Assembly: GCA_017472905.1 (NCBI GenBank) | Contig: JAFUNW010000295.1 | Span: 1 to 6,944 of the forward strand | Source: Bacteroidaceae bacterium | GTDB lineage: Bacteria > Bacteroidota > Bacteroidia > Bacteroidales > Bacteroidaceae | Length of the DNA: 6,944 bases | Reading direction: 5' to 3' | Shown here: in pieces, positions 1 to 6,625 of the stretch | How positions within the stretch are numbered: position 1 is the first letter of the stretch | How the letters are laid out: every line of letters starts with the position of its first letter | Notes under the pieces: generated by a model | The model's input: only the letters and a program-made list of their open reading frames with translations | Databases searched by the model: none | Told to the model about the DNA's origin: nothing | Made by a program: the position numbers and the translations under genes

Positions 1-2303
1 ATGGTGTATTCCTTACCGGTTTCGATGGAGCCGGCTACGAGAGCTTCGTCTTTGGTTGAAGAAACCACTTCGATGCTGTCCCAAACCTCTGCGACCTGCT
101 CTTTCCATGCAGCAATCTGCTTAGCCAAAGCGTTGTCATCGGCAGACAATTCTTTGAAACGAGCAGCCTCTTTGCAATAGAACTTGCTATAGTAGTCATC
201 AAGCTGACGCTTCATGGTGTAGTGAGGAGCCACTTGCGAGATAGAGTTCTTGATGGTGCGAATCCAGCCTTCGCTGTATCCCTTTGAGTTGCGGGCGTAG
301 TAGAGCGGAAGGATTTCGTTTTCCAACAAACTGTAGATAGTGGCAGCGTCCAATTGGTCTTGGTGCTCCTGGTTTTGATAAGTGCGTTTCTCGGTCAAAG
401 CCCATCCGGCACCCTCGCGGTATCCTTCGAGCCACCATCCGTCAAGTACAGAGAGGTTGACAACACCGTTCATCAAAGCCTTTTCGCCGGATGTACCGGA
501 TGCCTCCAACGGACGGGTCGGGGTGTTCATCCAAATATCCACACCTGAAACAAGGCGGCGAGCCAACTTCATGTCGTAGTTCTCCAAGAAAATAATCTTT
601 CCAAGGAACTCGGGACGACGAGAAATTTCGTAAATCTTCTTAATCAATCCCTGACCTCCACCATCGTGCGGGTGAGCTTTACCGGCAAAGAGGAATTGTA
701 CAGGATAGTTAGGGTTGTTTACAATTTTAGCCAAACGATCGAGGTCGGTGAAAAGGAGGTGTGCACGCTTGTAAGTAGCAAAACGGCGAGCGAAACCAAT
801 CAACAGTGCGTTGGGGTTGATTTTCTCCATCAACGAAACGATGCGGCTCGGATCTCCCTGGTTCTTCAACCAATCTTCGCGGAAGCTCTTACGGATGTAG
901 TCGATGAGTTTGTTCTTCAACGCCATGCGGGTCTTCCAGATTTCTTCGTCACTCACTTCATAAATCTTCTCCCAAATCTTTTGGTTGCTTTGATCACCCA
1001 TGAAAGCCTTGTCGAAATGTTTGTTATAAAGGTCTTTCCACTCGGTTGCGCTCCATGTGGGGAAGTGTACACCGTTGGTAACATATCCTACGTGGCTCTC
1101 TTCGGGGAAATATCCCTTCCAGATTCCGGCAAACATGCTCTTGGAAACCTCTCCGTGAAGCCAGCTCACACCATTTACCTCTTGGCAAGTGTTGCAAGCA
1201 AAGGTTGACATACAGAAACGCTCGCCTTTATCGCCCGGATTGATGCGGCCCATATCCATGAACTCATCCCAAGAGATGCCCATCATTTGGGGATAACCGC
1301 TCATGTACTTGCCAAAGAGACTTTCATCGAAGTAGTCGTGACCGGCCGGTACGGGAGTGTGTACGGTGTAGAGCGAAGATGCGCGAACCAACTCCATAGC
1401 TTGGTTGAAGCTAAGACCTTCCTTCACGTAGTCGCACAAACGTTGTACGTTGCAAAGGGCAGCATGTCCTTCGTTGCAGTGATAGATGTCTTTCTTGATT
1501 CCCAACTTCTGCAAAGTAAGGATACCACCGATTCCGAGAAGAATCTCTTGCTTCAAGCGGTTTTCCCAATCACCACCGTAGAGGGCGTGAGTAATGGAAC
1601 GGTCGAACTCGCTGTTGAGTTCGTTGTCTGTATCCAGCAAATAGAGCTTGATGCGACCTACATTCACAGTCCAAACGTATGCGTGTACCTTATAGTTCAT
1701 ATAAGGAACTTCCACAATGACGGGATTTCCGTTGGCATCCAATGTTCTCTCAATAGGAAGGCTTCCGAAGTTCTGTGCTTCGTAGTTGGCAATCTGTTGT
1801 CCGTCCATAGACAAAGATTGCTTGAAATATCCGTAGCGGTATAAGAAACCGACTGCGCACATGTCTACGTTGCTGTCTGAAGCCTCTTTCAAATAGTCAC
1901 CGGCAAGAATTCCAAGACCGCCGGAATAAATCTTCAATACGTGGCTCAAACCATATTCCATACAGAAATAAGCTACAGACGGACGCTTTGCATCGGGCTG
2001 AACATCCATGTAAGCACGGAATTTGGTATAAACCTCATTCATTTTCTTGATGATGTTTTTGTTGTTGGCCAACTCTTCGAGCTTTTCATAGCTCATGCGT
2101 TCGAGCAAGAGTACGGGGTTTTGACCAACTTCTTTCCACAAATCAACATCCAACTCACCAAAAAGATCGGTTGCTTCGTGGTTCCAGGCCCACCACATGT
2201 TGCGAGCCATCTCTTCCAACTTCTTCAATTCGGCAGGAATGCTTGCCTTAACGGTAATCTCCTTCCAATTCGGAGTATTCGCGTTACTTGCTTTGATTTT
2301 CAT
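1..2303 (-). CDS. glgP: Alpha-glucan (glycogen) phosphorylase, GT35, 3' end cut off
   Basis: Phosphorolytic enzyme that releases glucose-1-phosphate from the non-reducing ends of glycogen or maltodextrin in the cytoplasm, using PLP. I read 767 codons from the ATG at 2303 with no stop; the frame is still open at position 1, so the C-terminus is missing. Residues about 10-80 (ARNMWWAWNHEA, QNPVLLLERMS) match the DUF3417 N-terminal domain of the Thermotoga-type phosphorylases (TIGR02094 group) rather than the muscle/MalP type. The catalytic part follows: SGGLGILAGDYL, NEGHAAL with His280, TNGVHFPTW, ARRFATYKRA around 505-513, AGKAHPHDGG, and the PLP site EASGTSGEKALMNG with Lys608 as the expected Schiff-base lysine. 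Family members are about 850 residues, so roughly 80-90 are lost. It lies 52 nt downstream of the glycogen synthase gene with no promoter-like element between, so co-transcription is likely. Family assignment is firm; glycogen versus maltodextrin preference is not settled by sequence. Confidence 0.95.
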   Translation of the reverse strand, partial: MKIKASNANTPNWKEITVKASIPAELKKLEEMARNMWWAWNHEATDLFGELDVDLWKEVGQNPVLLLERMSYEKLEELANNKNIIKKMNEVYTKFRAYMDVQPDAKRPSVAYFCMEYGLSHVLKIYSGGLGILAGDYLKEASDSNVDMCAVGFLYRYGYFKQSLSMDGQQIANYEAQNFGSLPIERTLDANGNPVIVEVPYMNYKVHAYVWTVNVGRIKLYLLDTDNELNSEFDRSITHALYGGDWENRLKQEILLGIGGILTLQKLGIKKDIYHCNEGHAALCNVQRLCDYVKEGLSFNQAMELVRASSLYTVHTPVPAGHDYFDESLFGKYMSGYPQMMGISWDEFMDMGRINPGDKGERFCMSTFACNTCQEVNGVSWLHGEVSKSMFAGIWKGYFPEESHVGYVTNGVHFPTWSATEWKDLYNKHFDKAFMGDQSNQKIWEKIYEVSDEEIWKTRMALKNKLIDYIRKSFREDWLKNQGDPSRIVSLMEKINPNALLIGFARRFATYKRAHLLFTDLDRLAKIVNNPNYPVQFLFAGKAHPHDGGGQGLIKKIYEISRRPEFLGKIIFLENYDMKLARRLVSGVDIWMNTPTRPLEASGTSGEKALMNGVVNLSVLDGWWLEGYREGAGWALTEKRTYQNQEHQDQLDAATIYSLLENEILPLYYARNSKGYSEGWIRTIKNSISQVAPHYTMKRQLDDYYSKFYCKEAARFKELSADDNALAKQIAAWKEQVAEVWDSIEVVSSTKDEALVAGSIETGKEYT

Positions 2304-2355
2304 AATCTCTCAAATTTTCTTATTAATAGATTGATTGGTTTTTCTCTAACTTAAA

Positions 2356-4029
2356 TTATTTTTTGCTGCGCACTCTTTTCTCGGCGTTGCGCAATGCCAC
2401 ATCGTATGCCTTGTAGTAATATTGTATGAAATGCTTCCACAATGCTTTTTCCGCAATGGCGGCAGCATGTTTGCGTATCTTCTTCACCTCGGTTTCGGTC
2501 TTCGATGCAAATTCTACAATGGTTTCGCGGATGACATCGGCTACCTCGGAATAGTTATAATCCGAGCGATGAATCACTTTCACACCGTCTTCCAACTCGC
2601 TGTACTTCCCTCCTTTCAAGGAGTTGACCCACATACCGAATCCGGCAAGGTCGGTCGTAACGGCCGGCACCTTGAAAGCCACGCTTTCAAGCGGAGTATA
2701 TCCCCAAGGCTCGTAGTATGAAGCGTAAACGCTGAGGTCGTAACCTAACACAAGGTCGTAATAATGAAGATTCAGAATGCCGTCATCGCCATTGAGGTAG
2801 CAGGGAACAAAGACTACTTTCACACGATCGTTCTCTTGGTTCGACATTCCCATATACTTGAGCATATCCAGCACTTGGTCGTGACTCATGTTGTGCAACC
2901 AATGGGTAATCATTGGGCAAGGCAACGGGGTATCGAACTGTTCCTTGCTCTGAAGGCGCTCCAAAAGGTCTTCACGAGCATCCCCTACCCAACCGGGTAC
3001 ATTGATGAATGCCAAGACATTTTTCTTCAAGTTCTTATCGCGATTCAGACGGTTCAAAGCTTCCAAATATTCGTCAATACCCTTGTTCTTGAACTCATAG
3101 CGTCCGCTGGTTCCGACTATTAAAGTGTCATCTCCCAAGTTCGTACCCAGAAGTTTGTTTGCCACATTCAACATGGCTGCACGTGCTTTTTTGCGCTTGG
3201 CTGTATAGGAAGAGCCTTTAGGAACGAAATCGTCCTCAAAGCCGTTCATCAATACGACATCAACAGGCTTATCAAGCAATTCGGCACACTCGCGAGCGGT
3301 AATGTCGCTCACCGTAGTAAAACAATCGACATGATGAGCGGTCTGTTTCTCCACCGAATGTTTAGACTGAATGTTCAACTCACCGGCCATCTGGTCGCCG
3401 TTGTAAGCAAAAAGGTAATCATACAAAGGTTTGTTGTTACCGGCAATGGAACGACCTATGGAAGTAGCGTGAGTAGTAAATATCGTAGCAATTTCGGGTA
3501 CGGCTTTCTGTAAATACAAAGCGCCCAATCCGGTCATCCATTCGTGTGCCTGATAAATCACCCGGGCATTTTCGGTAAGACTGTACTTATAAAAACTCTC
3601 TACTACCCTGGCTGAGGCAAAAGAGAACATGGATGCTTCATCATAATCGCCGTAAGCATGAAGGGAATCGATTTGAAAATCGTTCCACATCCTTGTATAA
3701 ATTTCATTTTTAACTTCGAAAAATGGTTGGAAATCCACTAATATGACTAAAGGCTGTCCGGGAATATTCCATCGACCGGTACGTACTCGTAATCCGTCAA
3801 CGGACAAAGCGTGTTTTTTCCAATCATGAAAAAGTTTTTCTTCTTCTATAAACAGAGGATTCTCCTTATTCTGCCAAAAATCCGGCCCTACAAATAATAT
3901 TCTATCCTCAAACTCCTCTTGCAATGTCTTCGCTCTTGTAGACAAAACGGTGTAAATACCACCCACTTTATTGCAGACTTCCCAACTTGACTCGAAAATA
4001 TAGTCAGGGGTTTGCACTTTATTCACCAT
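2356..4029 (-). CDS. Glycogen synthase, GT3 (eukaryote-like) family
   Basis: Retaining GT-B glucosyltransferase that extends alpha-1,4-glucan chains of glycogen in the cytoplasm. The 557-residue protein resembles the animal/fungal GT3 synthases, not the usual bacterial GT5 GlgA. Motifs in order: EVCNKVGGIYTV (17-28, nucleotide-sugar loop), AHEWMTG (161-167), TTHATSIGR (185-193), FTTVSDITA (237-245), SGRYEFKNKG (308-317, Arg310 and Lys316), and YYEPWGYTPLES (438-449), which carries the E-x7-E pair Glu440/Glu448, followed by TTDLAGFG. GT3 enzymes normally use UDP-glucose, so that donor is inferred. It is shorter than the roughly 700-residue eukaryotic enzymes and lacks their phosphorylated tails. 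The start ATG is 16 codons before EVCNKVGG, as in relatives, and is preceded by A-rich sequence (AGAAAGAAG) without a GGAGG. It is first in a probable two-gene unit with the phosphorylase. I leave the symbol blank because glgA usually denotes the GT5 enzyme. Confidence 0.95.
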   Translation of the reverse strand: MVNKVQTPDYIFESSWEVCNKVGGIYTVLSTRAKTLQEEFEDRILFVGPDFWQNKENPLFIEEEKLFHDWKKHALSVDGLRVRTGRWNIPGQPLVILVDFQPFFEVKNEIYTRMWNDFQIDSLHAYGDYDEASMFSFASARVVESFYKYSLTENARVIYQAHEWMTGLGALYLQKAVPEIATIFTTHATSIGRSIAGNNKPLYDYLFAYNGDQMAGELNIQSKHSVEKQTAHHVDCFTTVSDITARECAELLDKPVDVVLMNGFEDDFVPKGSSYTAKRKKARAAMLNVANKLLGTNLGDDTLIVGTSGRYEFKNKGIDEYLEALNRLNRDKNLKKNVLAFINVPGWVGDAREDLLERLQSKEQFDTPLPCPMITHWLHNMSHDQVLDMLKYMGMSNQENDRVKVVFVPCYLNGDDGILNLHYYDLVLGYDLSVYASYYEPWGYTPLESVAFKVPAVTTDLAGFGMWVNSLKGGKYSELEDGVKVIHRSDYNYSEVADVIRETIVEFASKTETEVKKIRKHAAAIAEKALWKHFIQYYYKAYDVALRNAEKRVRSKK

Positions 4030-4061
4030 TATACTTCTTTCTCTTAATTTGTAAACGGCTG

Positions 4062-4069
4062 CAAAGGTA
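4062..4069 (-). promoter_or_regulatory. Probable Bacteroidetes promoter -7 element for the glycogen unit
   Basis: Read on the minus strand the site is TACCTTTG, followed by CA. It matches the Bacteroidetes primary-sigma -7 consensus TAnnTTTG exactly and lies 32 nt before the synthase ATG, downstream of the ATPase terminator. That predicts a start of transcription near 4050-4056 and a leader of about 25 nt. The -33 TTTG is weak: the nearest match is GTTG at 4094-4097, with a 24-nt spacer that is somewhat long. Placement is inferred from position and motif only. Confidence 0.6.
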
Positions 4070-4133
4070 CATAATATTTGGCAGAAAAATCATCAACTTT
4101 CTATTTTTTATGAATTTAGGCCGAAAAAACATT

Positions 4134-4198
4134 AAAAAAAGAGGAAACTGCCATGCCCACATTTCAAAAAAATATGAGAATGACAGTTTCCTCTTTTT
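4134..4198 (-). terminator. Rho-independent terminator of the V-ATPase operon
   Basis: A perfect 15-bp inverted repeat pairs 4136-4150 (AAAAAGAGGAAACTG) with 4184-4198 (CAGTTTCCTCTTTTT). A 3-bp extension, 4152-4154 with 4180-4182, is separated from the main stem by one mismatch. Read on the minus strand, the hairpin ends in a run of seven T at 4140-4134, with a second T-run at 4129-4124. It begins 59 nt after the subunit K stop and lies before the glycogen promoter, so it ends the ATPase transcript. The plus-strand side also carries a T-run, so it could act in both directions, although no plus-strand gene is present here. The rest of 4030-4256 holds only the promoter and a small hairpin. Confidence 0.85.
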
Positions 4199-4201
4199 AT
4201 T

Positions 4202-4242
4202 CGGTCTGTTTCTGACTCTCAAAAGGAGCGGACAAAAGACCG
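4202..4242 (-). repeat. Small inverted repeat in the 3' untranslated region after subunit K
   Basis: CGGTCT at 4202-4207 pairs with AGACCG at 4237-4242. Past a one-base bulge (4208), TTT at 4209-4211 pairs with AAA at 4234-4236. It lies between the K stop codon and the terminator. It has no T-run on the minus strand, so it is not itself a terminator. A 3'-end stabilising hairpin is possible, and chance is not excluded. Confidence 0.35.
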
Positions 4243-4256
4243 TAAACCAAGCAACC

Positions 4257-4718
4257 TTATACTACGGGAGCAGCAGGAAGTGTTCCGGCAATCAAAATGA
4301 GAACCAAAAGTCCCAAAATTGCATACAACTCGGGGAATACGGCCATCACCATTGTTGTACCGAAAGCGTTGTGACCGGCTCCGATGGCTGAAATACCGTT
4401 TGCACAAACTTTTGCCTGACGGATAGCTGAGAACAAAGCTACCAAACCAAGTGCCAAACCTGCACCGAAAATAGCCGAAGCAGAAAGCATGTCAATGCCA
4501 CTGTAGATATGGCTGTTGAGCATGAAGAAGCCCACAAAGCCATACAATCCCTGTGAAGAGGGCAAAGCAGCCAAGGCGATATACGAACCGCTGGCACTCG
4601 GATTCTTCTTGAAGGCACCGATGGCGGCATTTCCACAAATAGTTACTCCGTAAGATGAACCGATTCCGGAAAGGGCTACTGTCAGAGCCAAACCTAAATA
4701 AGCTAATACGATTTCCAT
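4257..4718 (-). CDS. ntpK: V-type ATPase proteolipid subunit K (c-ring)
   Basis: Subunit of the membrane rotor ring (Vo) of a V/A-type ATPase; each copy carries the ion bound during rotation. The 153-residue protein is a double-hairpin proteolipid with four long hydrophobic helices (about 2-36, 44-68, 76-104, 118-147). The first hairpin carries LPSSQGLYGF with Gln56 and no acidic residue. The second carries FPELYAILG with Glu130, the ion-binding carboxylate, so there is one acidic site per four helices. Leu52, Ser55, Gln56, Tyr59, Gln101 and Glu130 sit at constant spacing to the sodium-binding residues I recall for E. hirae NtpK (Leu61, Thr64, Gln65, Tyr68, Gln110, Glu139), which favours sodium transport. 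It is the last gene of the operon, 47 nt after subunit I, and is followed by the terminator. Family assignment is secure; sodium coupling is inferred. Confidence 0.96.
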   Translation of the reverse strand: MEIVLAYLGLALTVALSGIGSSYGVTICGNAAIGAFKKNPSASGSYIALAALPSSQGLYGFVGFFMLNSHIYSGIDMLSASAIFGAGLALGLVALFSAIRQAKVCANGISAIGAGHNAFGTTMVMAVFPELYAILGLLVLILIAGTLPAAPVV

Positions 4719-4765
4719 AAATTGATGTTTTTAAATTGTTTTTTATTATTTACTTTATTCTTTTT
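4719..4765 (-). promoter_or_regulatory. A/T-rich translation leader of subunit K
   Basis: The 47-nt gap between the I stop and the K start has only 5 G/C bases. On the minus strand it consists mostly of A-rich blocks and has no Shine-Dalgarno sequence. It has no stem to make a terminator and no TAnnTTTG promoter element. Unstructured A/U-rich leaders aid initiation in Bacteroidetes, and a U-rich enhancer before E. coli atpE (c subunit) is a known parallel. A role in raising K output for a multi-copy ring is inferred. Confidence 0.45.
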
Positions 4766-6625
4766 TTATTTTTTATTGAACACTTTCATCTTAAAGGGAC
4801 TGTATTCACGACCTCCACCCTCGAAATCGGCATTTTTGAAGAACTCTACGAAGGTCAGACGCATCGGATGTACGAAAGACGAAATCATACAAAGCGCGAA
4901 GTTAATACCATGTCCCAACAACAGGATGATCAGCATAGGCAACCAACGAATGACCCATGACATATCGGCCGTCAAATCAAACGCCAAAGCATTAAACACT
5001 CCACCCAACACTCCACCTGTCAAACCGAGTGCGAACAGACGGATGTAGCTAAGCAAATCGCCCAACAATCCTGTCGCCATACCGTAGGTATCCCATACGC
5101 CGGAGCCGAAATTGAGCAGGATATTCTTGTCCGGAGAGTTGAAAAAGAAGATTCCCAACACTGCTATTCCCATTAAGCCATAGAGCAGATAGTTGATTGC
5201 TGTGGGGATTGTTACGCCACAGAACGGCAGACCGAAACAAGCGATTGCCGAAAGTAGCAGCAATACCCAGGAAATTTTTCCAACTCCGTACTTCCAACCA
5301 TATAACTTGGCCGCTTTCACTCCGGCAAGCACCATACCCAACAAAACCTGTATCAGACCCAGAATCACCGAAATGACCATCATCGGTGAATAGCCGAACA
5401 GCGTAAAGTTTGCATCGCTGATAAAGTAGGGCTTAATGGGCGCAAGGAATGCCCAATCGACCGTATTCAAATCTATTCCGAGACACGAACCGGTCATCAT
5501 TCCGCAAACCATCGTCATGGCTCCGAGGAAGATACCCAGCGTTCCGTATCCCTTCATCTCCGGACTCAGTTTCTTGCGAAGAATCAAGCTCACCGTAAAA
5601 ATGATGAGTCCGTATCCGGCATCGCCCATGCACAATCCGAAGAAGAGCATGAAAAACGGAGCGAAGAAAGGAGTGGGGTCCAAATCCTGATACTTAGGCA
5701 AGGAATACATGCGCAATATCGGTTCGAACAACGAGCTGTAGGAGTCGTTCTTGATTTGTACCGGCACATTGTCGTCCACCTGCGGGTCGCTAATCTCGTA
5801 GAAAATACGATTTTGCTCCATGTAAGAGACTATCTCTTCGGCTTTCTCGGCCAAGGTCCAGCCCACAATGAGCTTCACCGCATCGCCTGCAACCGATTCT
5901 GTATTCAAGCGAACCTTCGACAAGGAGATGGCATTTTCGTTCTCTATCTGTCCGGCCAACAATGAATCGCGCTTTTCGTTATTCAAGCGATACAGATGAA
6001 GATGAATGTTGCGCAATTCCTCTTTCAAAGCCCGCTTTTCATTTTCATAATAGGTCAGCGACCGTTCCGGCAGCGTCAAGTGCTCTACCGTTATCTCCGG
6101 ACGTTCCGTAGAGAAGGTCATGAAATAGGTCCGACCGTCCAATTCCGAGACTTGAACGGCAAAATATTCATCGGTCCAACTTTCATTAAACATTTTTGAC
6201 GGGCAGGAGTAGAAATTCACCTGATAGCCGACTTCCTCCAAACGTTGGATGGCTGCCCAGTCGAACTCGCCCCAAGGAAGGAACTGTTCGATTTCTTTTT
6301 CTACAGTGTCCAATTTATGTTTCAGAGCCACTTCTTCGGCCAGCTTCGCCTCTATCTCTTCGACCAAGGCAGTACCTTGGGATGCGTCCGCCGGATTCAT
6401 CGTGTATGACTCAGTGAATACGCAATTCTCCTCCACATAGTCCAAAGAGGCCAAAGCGTGTTTGTAGCGGTCGGCCAAAGCCAAGGCTTCTTGAAGTTCC
6501 GGACTGGAGGAACCGCTCTGAAGCTCTTCGACATGAACCACTCCGATTTTACGTATATCGGCTAAAAATTGTTCATATTCCTTGCTCGAAACAAGAAACA
6601 TGAGTTTCTTCATCTTTTGAATCAT
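4766..6625 (-). CDS. ntpI: V-type ATPase subunit I (a-subunit homologue, stator)
   Basis: Membrane stator of the V/A-type ATPase; it forms the two half-channels beside the K ring and joins the peripheral stalks. The 619-residue length fits the family. Residues 1 to about 310 are the soluble arm: an MKKLMFLVSSKEYEQF start, IGVVHVEEL, and charged coiled-coil stretches at about 85-115 and 190-230. From about 318 there are seven or so membrane segments (roughly 319-347, 362-383, 411-438, 451-471, 476-495, 520-548, 560-582). The GDAGYG motif (334-339) is typical. Two arginines stand in the usual places: Arg529 in SYIRLFALGL, expected to face Glu130 of subunit K, and Arg589 in VHPMRLTFVEFF. The start ATG overlaps the subunit D stop (ATGA), so translation is probably coupled, and a perfect AAAGGAGG lies 7 nt upstream. 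A start at Met5 is possible but less likely given that site. Confidence 0.96.
   Translation of the reverse strand: MIQKMKKLMFLVSSKEYEQFLADIRKIGVVHVEELQSGSSSPELQEALALADRYKHALASLDYVEENCVFTESYTMNPADASQGTALVEEIEAKLAEEVALKHKLDTVEKEIEQFLPWGEFDWAAIQRLEEVGYQVNFYSCPSKMFNESWTDEYFAVQVSELDGRTYFMTFSTERPEITVEHLTLPERSLTYYENEKRALKEELRNIHLHLYRLNNEKRDSLLAGQIENENAISLSKVRLNTESVAGDAVKLIVGWTLAEKAEEIVSYMEQNRIFYEISDPQVDDNVPVQIKNDSYSSLFEPILRMYSLPKYQDLDPTPFFAPFFMLFFGLCMGDAGYGLIIFTVSLILRKKLSPEMKGYGTLGIFLGAMTMVCGMMTGSCLGIDLNTVDWAFLAPIKPYFISDANFTLFGYSPMMVISVILGLIQVLLGMVLAGVKAAKLYGWKYGVGKISWVLLLLSAIACFGLPFCGVTIPTAINYLLYGLMGIAVLGIFFFNSPDKNILLNFGSGVWDTYGMATGLLGDLLSYIRLFALGLTGGVLGGVFNALAFDLTADMSWVIRWLPMLIILLLGHGINFALCMISSFVHPMRLTFVEFFKNADFEGGGREYSPFKMKVFNKK

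Noticed and set aside
1287..1844. A 185-codon open frame on the plus strand, with similar ones at 666-1208 and 1941-2354
   Set aside because: They lie fully antisense to the conserved phosphorylase gene, resemble no family I know, and have no leader or promoter. They follow from the codon bias of the opposite strand.
4030..4133. Riboswitch or attenuator upstream of the glycogen synthase
   Set aside because: The predicted leader after the promoter is only about 25 nt and shows no stem or known aptamer motif.
4019..4222. A minus-strand 67-codon open frame between subunit K and the synthase
   Set aside because: It contains the terminator hairpin and the promoter element and overlaps the synthase start. 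The encoded sequence is basic and repetitive with no recognisable family.
3987..4391. A plus-strand open frame of 134 codons across the 4030-4256 intergenic region
   Set aside because: It runs through the terminator stem and into the antisense of both synthase and subunit K, and has low-complexity composition.
4719..4765. The T-rich stretch between subunits I and K as a terminator
   Set aside because: There is no stem before the T-runs, and K belongs with the same operon.
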